In this document: piece after piece, positions 34,867 to 42,346 of the stretch
Layout of the letters: every line of letters starts with the position of its first letter
Position numbering within the stretch: position 1 is the stretch's first letter
Source of the DNA: Thalassotalea litorea
GTDB taxonomy: Bacteria; Pseudomonadota; Gammaproteobacteria; Enterobacterales; Alteromonadaceae
Length of the DNA: 64,000 nucleotides
Assembly: GCF_005843925.1 (NCBI RefSeq)
Contig: NZ_VCBC01000003.1
Span: forward strand, 124,001-188,000
Direction of reading: 5' to 3'
Program-made: the position numbers and the translations under genes
The notes under the pieces: generated by a model
Databases searched by the model: none
What the model was told of the DNA's origin: nothing
Seen by the model: the letters and a program-made list of their open reading frames with translations, nothing else

Positions 34867-35694
34867 TTAAGCGGAGACGGTTACTTCATAAGAGGTGAAT
34901 TTGCGCAGGTTAATAACGCCAGAATCGAAAATTAAATACTGGCCCTTGATACCTTGTAATACGCCGGATACTTCTGGTGTTTTATCGAAGTTAAATGAGC
35001 TAATCTTGGTCGGATATAGATCTACTGGGTAATCAATATCGACTACATCTGCATCCAGTTGTTCGATGGCGTCGCCGCCAAAGCGCAGCCTTAATTCATC
35101 CAGGCGTAGATTGATCTCAGGAATAAGTTCCTGCGCTCGTTGTTTTAAATCAATGGCATCGGCTTTGCCTTTGAGCATATTACGCCAGTTGGTTTTATCG
35201 CTGATTAATTCTGCCAATGCTGTTTCTACTAGTCCGGATTGTAAGCGCGAATCGACTTTAAAAATTGGCAATGCCTGATTTGCCCCCTGATCCATCCAGC
35301 GCGTCGGAATTTGCGTGTGACGGGTAATGCCCACTTTGATGGCAGTAGTATTGGCAAGGTAGACGTAGTGAGGCACAAAACAATTGGCTTCTCCCCACTG
35401 AGGTTCACGACAGGTACCTTGTTCAAAATGACATTTTTCAGGTTTTAATATACACATGTCACATTGCGCCAGCTTCATCATGCACGGATAGCAAAAACCC
35501 TGGGAGTAACTCTTTTTGGTTTTTTTACCACAGCTTTGGCAATGGATTTGTCCGGTGTGAGTCAGGGTTAATTTCTGGCCTATGAGTGGGTTTAGCGCTA
35601 AGCGATGCTCGCCGGCTTTGAGTGTGTAATGGACCACGCCATCGATAAGTTCTGTGGCCATTTTGCTTAAATGGCCGGTAAAATTATTTGTCAT
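34867..35694 (-). CDS. DUF2797 family protein
   Basis: A 275-aa cytoplasmic protein with Cys pairs arranged as metal-binding motifs (CQSCGKK..., GFCYPCM, CDMCILKPEKC) and a central VYLANTTAIKVGITR stretch that recalls the GIY-YIG nuclease core. DUF2797 members occur in Gammaproteobacteria and Actinobacteria and have no settled function. Its ATG overlaps the ArfB stop by one base, so the two are co-translated. Association with a ribosome-rescue gene hints at an RNA or translation role, which is inference. Confidence 0.85.
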   Translation of the reverse strand: MTNNFTGHLSKMATELIDGVVHYTLKAGEHRLALNPLIGQKLTLTHTGQIHCQSCGKKTKKSYSQGFCYPCMMKLAQCDMCILKPEKCHFEQGTCREPQWGEANCFVPHYVYLANTTAIKVGITRHTQIPTRWMDQGANQALPIFKVDSRLQSGLVETALAELISDKTNWRNMLKGKADAIDLKQRAQELIPEINLRLDELRLRFGGDAIEQLDADVVDIDYPVDLYPTKISSFNFDKTPEVSGVLQGIKGQYLIFDSGVINLRKFTSYEVTVSA

Positions 35695-36116
35695 TAGAGT
35701 TTAACCTTGGATCTCGTTGCTTTTAGGTTACCGCGCTGGCTCTTTTTATCCATTCGCTTTGCTTTCGCCGAACGACTGGGTTTCGTAGGTCGACGTTTTT
35801 TAACGGCTTTTGATGCGGGCATTAGCACTTCGATTAATCGTTCAATCGCTGCGGCTTTGTTCATTTCCTGGGTGCGATGTTCCTGAGACTTTAAAATCAC
35901 AACACCATCTTTGGTAATGCGATGATCCGTTAACGCCAGTATTCGCTCACGGTATTTCTCGGGTAAAATCGCGCTTTTGATGTCGTATCGCAAATGGATA
36001 GCGGTGGCGACTTTATTGACATTTTGGCCGCCGGCTCCCTGGGAGCGAATGGCTGTGAATTCTATGTCATTTTCATCGATAACAAAGTCTGGAGTCTGTT
36101 TGTTGACGGGGATCAT
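35694..36116 (-). CDS. arfB: Alternative ribosome-rescue factor ArfB (YaeJ-type peptidyl-tRNA hydrolase)
   Basis: A 140-aa release-factor-like protein. The catalytic GGQ is in SQGAGGQNVNKV, and the C-terminal tail is strongly basic (KKRRPTKPSRSAKAKRMDKK), which inserts in the mRNA channel of stalled ribosomes in ArfB. The frame is open to 36278, but the family start MIPVNKQTPDF lies at 36116 with AAAGG upstream. It hydrolyses peptidyl-tRNA on non-stop ribosomes. First gene of a coupled pair with DUF2797. Confidence 0.92.
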   Translation of the reverse strand: MIPVNKQTPDFVIDENDIEFTAIRSQGAGGQNVNKVATAIHLRYDIKSAILPEKYRERILALTDHRITKDGVVILKSQEHRTQEMNKAAAIERLIEVLMPASKAVKKRRPTKPSRSAKAKRMDKKSQRGNLKATRSKVKL

Positions 36117-36314
36117 GTTATTGCCTTTTACACGTATCTCTATATAGTGAGGGATTCTTAACAAAGGTTCAAGGGCATCGCGGTTATCAGAGCTTGTGGA
36201 TAATTGACAAAATTCACTAAGATGATTGTAACCTTGTAATTTTGACCTAAAAGCCGGCATTGATAATGCCATTTTCAATTCATAGATTCATATTCAACAA
36301 CGTAAAATACTATT

Positions 36315-36593
36315 ATGTCACCTCCCTGGTTCGTTTATATTCTTCGCTGTGCCGACAAAAGCTTGTATACCGGCATTACTATCGATATTGAGAAACGCAT
36401 ACTAGAGCATAATCAAGATAACGCGAAAGGCGCGAAATATACTCGCGCCAGGCGTCCGGTGGAATTGGTGTATCGAGAGTCCTTGCCAGATCGCAGTGGC
36501 GCGACAAAGCGAGAAGCGGCAATTAAGAAACTTACCCGTAAACAAAAAATTCAATTGATTGAAACCTGTGATGGCACATTAGAGCGGACGTAA
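36315..36593 (+). CDS. GIY-YIG nuclease superfamily protein (YhbQ-like)
   Basis: A 92-aa single-domain protein: FVYILRCADKSLYTGIT holds the GIY-YIG core (as VYI...YTG), followed by DIEKRILEHN (Arg in helix 1) and a Lys/Arg-rich end. YhbQ-type proteins are small DNA/RNA-binding endonuclease homologues with a role in DNA repair suggested. Divergent from the arfB pair. Confidence 0.92.
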   Translation: MSPPWFVYILRCADKSLYTGITIDIEKRILEHNQDNAKGAKYTRARRPVELVYRESLPDRSGATKREAAIKKLTRKQKIQLIETCDGTLERT

Positions 36594-36989
36594 CCGAATA
36601 CCAATTGTGCGACCTGACGTTCCCGCAAGGTGGGAAAGAAACGAGTCTCTTTATCAGAGGGCAACGTCGGTGACGAATATAAACATTTGGTCCAAAGTAT
36701 CAAAAGCGAACCGTTCGTTAAAGCACCTTTGCCTCGTGTTTTCAGGCCTTCGAGCTAAGACTTGCTTTGGTGTTATTGAGGGGTGTTACCTTATTTCAAT
36801 GATAACTGCGAAGGCTGAACCACACCATTTCTTACGTATTGATAATTAGCACTTACTTACTTGGTGGTACATTGAAATCAGTTCAGTGTACAGGTGTACA
36901 GAGGTCTGATTAGTATAAATTACATCGACTTGCCGTTTTTTGCTGGTTACACTAGCGCCAATTTCCTTTTACCATTGATTAGGCAGACC
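36594..36989. other. 396-bp intergenic region upstream of the DUF3581 gene
   Basis: The first bases include GAATACCAATT, which resembles one end of the MITE family at 44924. A GACGTT...AACGTC inverted pair frames a purine-rich stretch at about 36622-36670, and the TGTACA palindrome lies at 36885-36902. No protein-like frame is visible; the 36607-36849 frame has low plausibility. Confidence 0.55.
36885..36902. promoter_or_regulatory. TGTACA-GG-TGTACA palindrome (candidate operator)
   Basis: TGTACA at 36887-36892 and 36895-36900, each self-complementary, form a 14-bp inverted repeat about 90 bp before the DUF3581 start. The GTACA..TGTAC design resembles operators of TetR-family fatty-acid regulators such as FabR. 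This is inferred from recall of that motif only. Confidence 0.45.
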
Positions 36990-37721
36990 ATGTTCATTCG
37001 CCAGTTTTATCAAAATAAAGATGCCAAAGTATGCTTTAGCCGTCAGCAGGCGAGTGACTTCGCTAAAAATGTAGCCGATGACTTTAACCCTTTGCATGAT
37101 ATCGAGGCGAAGCGCTTCTGCGTTCCAGGCGATTTATTATTTGCAGTGATTTTGGATAAGTCCGGTTTGAACCAGGAAATGTCATTTACCTTTTCAGGTA
37201 TGGTAACCGATGCCAATGAACTGTATTTTCCCAACGCGGTATCAGGCTCAGCCCGGGTAACCGATGACAAAGATAAAACCTATTTATCAATTGATGTTGG
37301 CGGTAAAAATAGCCGTTGTGAAACCTTAACCGAATCTTTAGTGCGCTCCTATGTTGCCTTTTCTGGGGATACATTCCCGCATATTTTGGGTGATTTGATG
37401 CGTGAAAATTCGGTGATGATTAATCCGGCTCGCCCGATGGTGATGTATGAAAGCATGAAGATCCACTTAAGCACCGTCGATGTAACAGAAGTGTCATTGA
37501 AGTTTAATAAAAAAGAAACTGAATTAACGGTAGATGGCAAACGTGGTAAAGCGCGTTTGGTGTTTGATTTTATTTCAAACGGCGAGACCATTGGTTATGG
37601 TGAGAAGCACATGGTACTGAGCGGGTTACGCGAGTACGACCAAGAAGTCATGGATGCGGTTAACCAAGAATATATGGCGATGAAAGATACCTATCGTCAG
37701 CAACAAGCGGTTAACGGTTAA
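36990..37721 (+). CDS. DUF3581 family protein
   Basis: A 243-aa protein from ATG 36990 (MFIRQFYQNK). The frame is open to 36894, but the extra residues would overlap the TGTACA palindrome and lack family similarity. Key stretches: DFNPLHDIEAKRFCVPGDLLFA, similar to the hydratase-like HotDog segment of MaoC-type proteins, and GDTFPHILGDLMRENSVMINP. The DFNPLH motif suggests a double-HotDog fold acting on acyl thioesters. DUF3581 is common in Vibrio, Shewanella and Alteromonas, and the substrate is unknown. Confidence 0.85.
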   Translation: MFIRQFYQNKDAKVCFSRQQASDFAKNVADDFNPLHDIEAKRFCVPGDLLFAVILDKSGLNQEMSFTFSGMVTDANELYFPNAVSGSARVTDDKDKTYLSIDVGGKNSRCETLTESLVRSYVAFSGDTFPHILGDLMRENSVMINPARPMVMYESMKIHLSTVDVTEVSLKFNKKETELTVDGKRGKARLVFDFISNGETIGYGEKHMVLSGLREYDQEVMDAVNQEYMAMKDTYRQQQAVNG

Positions 37722-37766
37722 CCTAAAAAATTCGATTATCTCGAAACAGTTGTTTGGGGAGCAAAG

Positions 37767-37806
37767 AACGCAGTTGGGCAGCGTATTTCCTACTGCGTTT
37801 TTTCAT
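37767..37806 (+). terminator. Intrinsic terminator after the DUF3581 gene
   Basis: Stem AACGCAGT (37767-37774) / ACTGCGTT (37792-37799), 17-base loop, then a T-run. Confidence 0.75.
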
Positions 37807-37893
37807 TTTAGATGCCTGATACTAAAATACATCATTGATATATTTAGACTCTGTATCTTAATATGGGATGATTATAAGATAACACCACAGCGT

Positions 37894-38148
37894 TTAGGGG
37901 CGTTTGAAAAGTTTCTTAAATCGCTGACGGGTAAACCAGTCGTCCATTTTTCTCGCGGCTTCACCGGAATATCTTTGATATTTGCGCAGCCAACGTTTTG
38001 CAAATGTATACTCTAGGCTCAATATTCCCAACCCTAATGGGATAAATAGAATTGCCGGTCCTGGCAATAGAATAAAAATCACGCCGATGGCCAGTAAAAA
38101 CCAGCCCAGAATCATCAATAATTGAGTTTTAATTCTCGTCAGTAACAT
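37894..38148 (-). CDS. PGPGW-type small membrane protein
   Basis: An 84-aa protein with two adjacent hydrophobic helices around LPGPAILFIPLGLGILSLE, matching the PGPGW (PF09656) signature in the form PGPA. A basic C-terminus (RFKKLFKRP) should be cytoplasmic. AAGGGAC precedes the ATG. Function unknown. Confidence 0.8.
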   Translation of the reverse strand: MLLTRIKTQLLMILGWFLLAIGVIFILLPGPAILFIPLGLGILSLEYTFAKRWLRKYQRYSGEAARKMDDWFTRQRFKKLFKRP

Positions 38149-38306
38149 TTTTGTCCCTTTGATATCAAACGATGTTTGGATTTAATATCAATGCAGCAAT
38201 AATTGAACCATGATTGTAACTCATTGTTACTGTTGGGTTTCGTTGTATTTGAAAACCTTGTTTATTGACTCTTTTCGTTTAATTTACGAATAATTGGCGG
38301 ATAAAA

Positions 38307-38639
38307 CTAATTGTGATGTTTGATTCTACGGCACGCGTTCATAATTTTATTTAAATCATTACGCCGCTGTTGATATTGTTGTTGCTCTTGTTGGTGGCGT
38401 AGACGTGCCATTTCCTGTTGCTGCCTTTCGGCTTCACTTTGCGGCATGTTGCGCTGTGAATTACTTTGGCGTTGCATATTGTTGTAGCGATTATTGGCCT
38501 GGCGAATATCATTTTCTAATTGCCGTAATTCATTGGACGCGAGTTGGCAATCTTGCCTTGCCTGAGCTTGTTGAGCAGTGGCCAGACAAACGAGGCTGAT
38601 GACAACGGCGAGAGCCTGAGTAATTTTCGTTAAAAGCAT
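38307..38639 (-). CDS. Periplasmic Gln/Arg-rich coiled-coil protein
   Basis: About 110 aa from ATG 38639, chosen because AGGAG lies 8 bases upstream; the frame extends 6 codons further to a TTG. A signal peptide ends near QQAQARQ. The mature part is a hydrophilic coiled coil very rich in Gln, Arg and Asn, with two Cys near its ends (DCQLAS and NACRRI) that could form a disulfide. No family recognised. Confidence 0.65.
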   Translation of the reverse strand: MLLTKITQALAVVISLVCLATAQQAQARQDCQLASNELRQLENDIRQANNRYNNMQRQSNSQRNMPQSEAERQQQEMARLRHQQEQQQYQQRRNDLNKIMNACRRIKHHN

Positions 38640-38747
38640 TGCTTTGACTCCTGACAATCAAGGGAATAATTCTATCGATGTTAAGTGTAGTTTATGGTTC
38701 GCTCTTGCTATGATAAGCGCTTTGTTTTTGATGGATAATAATTAAAG

Positions 38748-39359
38748 ATGGCGTTAGAACTGTGGTTGTCTCTATTGGTGGTTTGTGTACTTGGTGCTTT
38801 ATCACCGGGACCTAGCCTGGCGTTAGTGGTTCGCAATACTATGTTAGGCGGAAAAAATGCAGGGCTTGCCACGGCGATTAGCCATGGCCTTGGCGTTACG
38901 CTGTATGCGGCCATTGCGGTCACAGGCATTGGTTTGATGATCGTCCAGTCGCCAATGATTTTTTCGATTATCCAGTATTCCGGCGCCGCATTTTTGGTGT
39001 ATCTCGCTATCAACGCATTGCGAAGCACAGGCACCACGATTGAATTTGAGCAAAGACAGACCGGTAACATAAAGTCTGTGAACGGCTGGCGCGATGGCTT
39101 TCTTATCGCTTTTTTAAATCCAAAACTCGCGCTGTTTTTTCTCGCGTTATTTAGTCAGTTTGTCGACGTGGATGCGACCGTGCAGCAAAAGCTGATTATG
39201 ATTGCCACCGTTGGTGGGATAGATACGCTATGGTACTGCCTGGTGGCTTATGGTTTATCTCGCGGGCCGGTATTGGAGCGACTAAAACGAAACAGCGCCA
39301 TTGTGGATAAGATCACTGGCGTGGTACTTATTGCTCTGGCAGTAAGAGTTGTGATCTAA
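38748..39359 (+). CDS. LysE/RhtB-family translocator
   Basis: A 203-aa inner-membrane exporter with six hydrophobic segments. The N-terminal [16 protein letters not shown] stretch is the conserved LysE/RhtB signature, and [17 protein letters not shown] is the second. Members export amino acids such as homoserine, threonine or lysine. Substrate unspecified. The manganese pump gene follows 38 bp later. Confidence 0.92.
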   Translation: MALELWLSLLVVCVLGALSPGPSLALVVRNTMLGGKNAGLATAISHGLGVTLYAAIAVTGIGLMIVQSPMIFSIIQYSGAAFLVYLAINALRSTGTTIEFEQRQTGNIKSVNGWRDGFLIAFLNPKLALFFLALFSQFVDVDATVQQKLIMIATVGGIDTLWYCLVAYGLSRGPVLERLKRNSAIVDKITGVVLIALAVRVVI

Positions 39360-39397
39360 GCTTTAATAAACCTTGTGCGAAAACCTCTATTGTCTCT

Positions 39398-39940
39398 ATG
39401 AGTGAAGTCATATTTCTTGCGATTGCCCTAAGTATGGACGCCTTTGCCGTTGCTATCGGTTTGGGCTCTAAACCCTATAAGACGAAATTTACACTGGCTG
39501 TATCGGCAGCAATCATGTTTGGTTTTTTTCAGGGCGCGATGCCACTGATTGGCTATCTTGGTGGTAAAGGCATGCTCGGCTGGATCGATAGTTTTGCCCC
39601 TTGGGTTGCTTTTGCTTTGTTAGCTTTGGTTGGGATCAAAATGATCTATGAAGGGTTTGCGGAAGGCATTGAGGAAGACATCTCACAAATAACATTTAAA
39701 GTTATGTTGATCCTGTCACTAGCCACCAGCATTGATGCTTTGGCAGCTGGCTTTAGTTTAACCTTGTTATCGGTGCAGCCGTTATTAGCGTGTAGCATTA
39801 TCGCGGTGATTACAGCGGCGTTTAGCGCTATCGGTATCTATGTTGGTCATCGCAGCGGTACCTGGCTGGAGGGCAAGGCGGAAGTCTTTGGCGGTGTGAT
39901 ACTGATTCTTATTGGTATAAAGATACTGGCAGTGAGTTGA
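39398..39940 (+). CDS. mntP: Manganese efflux pump MntP
   Basis: A 180-aa, six-helix membrane protein. The start, [19 protein letters not shown], and the inverted second-half repeat [13 protein letters not shown] each contain the Asp required for Mn transport in MntP. It exports Mn2+ from the cytoplasm. No recognisable Mn riboswitch (yybP-ykoY) fits in the 38-bp gap before it, so regulation may follow the LysE gene. Confidence 0.93.
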   Translation: MSEVIFLAIALSMDAFAVAIGLGSKPYKTKFTLAVSAAIMFGFFQGAMPLIGYLGGKGMLGWIDSFAPWVAFALLALVGIKMIYEGFAEGIEEDISQITFKVMLILSLATSIDALAAGFSLTLLSVQPLLACSIIAVITAAFSAIGIYVGHRSGTWLEGKAEVFGGVILILIGIKILAVS

Positions 39941-39943
39941 GGG

Positions 39944-40861
39944 CTACAGTTTTCGGTAGCGGTAAATCAATACTTTCAAACCTTTACCAGGCTCGGCATC
40001 GATAAATACGTCTGGCGGCAATAGCTCTTCAATAAATTCACACTCAGGGCATTCTTTTTCGACGGTATCTTTAAGGAATTGCTGGTCTAAATCCGGTGAG
40101 TTTAGACACAGCATGATTAAACCATTATCGGCCATTAATTGTGGTAAACGACGAATGATTTTACCGTAATCGCGCTGAATATTTACACTGCCTTTTTGAA
40201 AGGACGGTGGATCGCAAATCAGTAATTCATAAGGACCATATTTGCGCAGGCGTGCATAGGATTTGAAGATATCGACGCCTTCAAACTTTACCTTTTCAAG
40301 TGGGTGCTTATTCAGACGATGGTTGTCTCTGCCACGGGCCAAAGGTGCCTTGGCTATATCAATATTAACGACTTGTCTGGCCCCTCCGGCAATGGCGGCA
40401 AGGGAAAAACCACAGGTATAGGCAAACAGATTCAGAACATTCTTATCTTGGGCGTTTTGTTCGACCCATTTACGACCATTACGCATATCAAAAAACAAGC
40501 CATGGTTTTGCGATTTACCTAAGGTTAGGCCGTATTTAATACCCGCTTCAGTCGCTTCTAGTGTCTGTATTTGCTCGCCCAGCAATAGCCGATAAGGTGC
40601 TTTAGCCAAGAATCGTTCCTGCACCTGCACCGATTTGCATTCAGGTATGCTGCGTTGTAAATATTGTGCCAGTGCAAGTAAAAAGTTCTCGTCTTCTTCT
40701 CTAAATAGGGAAATCACCACGACCGGCTCTATCCAGTCGATACAAATGTGTTCAAAACCGGCATATTGATGGCCACGACCATGAAACAAACGCTGGGCAT
40801 CCGTTGCTGGGATATGTTCGTTATTGCCTGGCAGTCGGATCAGGGGGAAAAAGTCGTCCAT
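39944..40861 (-). CDS. Class I SAM-dependent methyltransferase (RlmI/RlmK-like)
   Basis: A 305-aa enzyme with the SAM-binding LNLFAYTCGFSLAA motif, an NIDIAK acidic second strand, and catalytic-loop DPPSFQKGS, all in the order of the RlmI/RlmL C-terminal-type 23S rRNA m5C/m7G methyltransferases. It lacks the N-terminal PUA domain of RlmI, so its target may be rRNA but remains unproven. Convergent with mntP, 3 bp apart. Confidence 0.88.
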   Translation of the reverse strand: MDDFFPLIRLPGNNEHIPATDAQRLFHGRGHQYAGFEHICIDWIEPVVVISLFREEDENFLLALAQYLQRSIPECKSVQVQERFLAKAPYRLLLGEQIQTLEATEAGIKYGLTLGKSQNHGLFFDMRNGRKWVEQNAQDKNVLNLFAYTCGFSLAAIAGGARQVVNIDIAKAPLARGRDNHRLNKHPLEKVKFEGVDIFKSYARLRKYGPYELLICDPPSFQKGSVNIQRDYGKIIRRLPQLMADNGLIMLCLNSPDLDQQFLKDTVEKECPECEFIEELLPPDVFIDAEPGKGLKVLIYRYRKL

Positions 40862-41137
40862 AAAATTGGCGTAAGAATTCAGAGGAATATTAGGCGCTAG
40901 TTTAGCGAAAAAGCCCTATAGAGTGAAATGACATGCGAAAAATAAGTGACTCAGGCGACGCCTTTACTTTCCGTGCTCATGAGTGGGTAAAGCAACGGGG
41001 CGTAAATCATAACAAGATTTACATCATAAATAGCTTGAACAGAGGTTTTCAATTGCGTAGTTTAATCTGTCAAATCAGTAGATTAGATATCTGTTTAGAT
41101 TCTTTCATTGAAAATAAGACGTATCAAGGATGTATGA

Positions 41138-41851
41138 ATGACAAAAATTACTGCACTATTATTAATGCTAACTTTCTCTGCAGCACCTGCGTATGCAGAG
41201 TCCGCCAAGGAAGAAACTCACACAAAAGCTGTCGCCGAAAATAATTACAGTGTTAGTTTGGAAGGCAATTGGAATGACGTTGATTTTTATACGCTTCAAG
41301 CTGACGGTACATTCGGTATCGGAGAACATTTTGGTAGTTCCATTGGCGCGAACACGATTTTTATTAATGGCGATTCCGATAGTAGCGATTTTCAGAATTT
41401 GCGAGCATCGATTTTTACCAGAAATCCAGAGGTTGGTCGATTAGAGCTCGCTTACCAAACGGTATTTGGTCCATCTAATACAAGTGACTATTTTTCAGTG
41501 ACGGGAGAATATTACTTTTCTAATTGGACCATTGGAGCCTATTTTTTGAGTGATGATCTCACGGATTTAAACGACCTTAATATATACACCAATATCTATT
41601 TCACGCAAACCGTTCGGTTGGAAATCGACCTTCTAGATTCAAGTGATGATTCGCTCGTTAAAGGGACCATTAAATTTCAATTGCCGGAGATTACGGGCAA
41701 TGAATGGATTTTTAATGTGAGTTATGGTGCAGCGCTTTGGGACAATAATCAGGTCGGATTCGGTGTCACTTATGTTCCTAAATTTAATGGTAGCTTGAAA
41801 CAATATTACCGTCGTTATAGCACCAATATCAAAGCTGCCTTATTCCATTAG
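41138..41851 (+). CDS. Putative outer-membrane beta-barrel protein
   Basis: A 237-aa protein with a signal peptide (ends APAYAES). The mature part alternates strand-like stretches of aromatic and polar residues, and the final strand ends in aromatic Phe-His (NIKAALFH). Likely a small barrel or exported beta protein. No family recognised and no partner genes. Confidence 0.65.
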   Translation: MTKITALLLMLTFSAAPAYAESAKEETHTKAVAENNYSVSLEGNWNDVDFYTLQADGTFGIGEHFGSSIGANTIFINGDSDSSDFQNLRASIFTRNPEVGRLELAYQTVFGPSNTSDYFSVTGEYYFSNWTIGAYFLSDDLTDLNDLNIYTNIYFTQTVRLEIDLLDSSDDSLVKGTIKFQLPEITGNEWIFNVSYGAALWDNNQVGFGVTYVPKFNGSLKQYYRRYSTNIKAALFH

Positions 41852-42346
41852 TCATTAGCAAGAACGACTAAAATTAAGATGTCAGAATCGTTGAGATTCA
41901 ACAACTCTGGCCTCTTGATATAGCCACCTTGATATCGCCCCTTTGATATCGAAAGCCTTTATCGATGAAGCTAGTTTCATTAGTCCATCCTGTACGTTAT
42001 CCCAGCCTGTTGTTATTGGTGCTGGAACTGGAACTGGAACTGGAGCTGGTGCCGGTGTTGGTGTTAGTGTTGGTGTCGAAACCTACCTTCGTTTACTGAG
42101 GCTTGTTTACGTATTTGTCTTGGGGGAGCCGCACTATCTGGCTCACTTGTGCACTGTTAACAACCTAAAGATAACGCTAAGATAAACTCTGACTGTCTTT
42201 CTTTATACCGTTTAAGTTACACTCATTACATCAGTCCAATATGCAGAACAGTTCCAACCTCTTTTCATCTAAAAGGTTTTTGGGTTTGTGCTTATTTGGA
42301 TAACACTACGGCTCATTATAAAAACAATAAATGTAAGGGTAGCTTT
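41852..42346. other. 495-bp intergenic region with degenerate palindrome and a hexamer repeat
   Basis: The sequence around 41878-41918 (GTCAGAATCGTTGAGATTCAACAACTCTGGCCTCTTGAT) resembles a decayed copy of the GGGGTCAGAG element, judged by the ACAACTCTG-CC-CTTGAT order. A hexanucleotide repeat lies at 42018-42077. The frame 41943-42185 is mostly this repeat, and I do not call it a gene. Confidence 0.5.
42018..42077. repeat. Ten tandem GGNNCT/GGTGTT-type hexamers
   Basis: Starting at 42018: GGTGCT, three GGAACT, GGAGCT, GGTGCC, two GGTGTT, AGTGTT, GGTGTC. In one frame this gives alternating Gly with Ala/Thr/Val. It may be a microsatellite prone to slippage. No coding context is convincing. Confidence 0.75.

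Noticed and set aside
39360..39397. Manganese riboswitch (yybP-ykoY) before mntP
   Set aside because: The gap is only 38 bp, too short for the motif.
40933..41244. 103-aa frame upstream of the barrel gene
   Set aside because: Cys-rich, unnatural composition, no ribosome site, and it overlaps the well-supported 41138 start in another frame.
41943..42185. 80-aa glycine-rich frame
   Set aside because: Most of it is the hexamer microsatellite; no ribosome site or family pattern.
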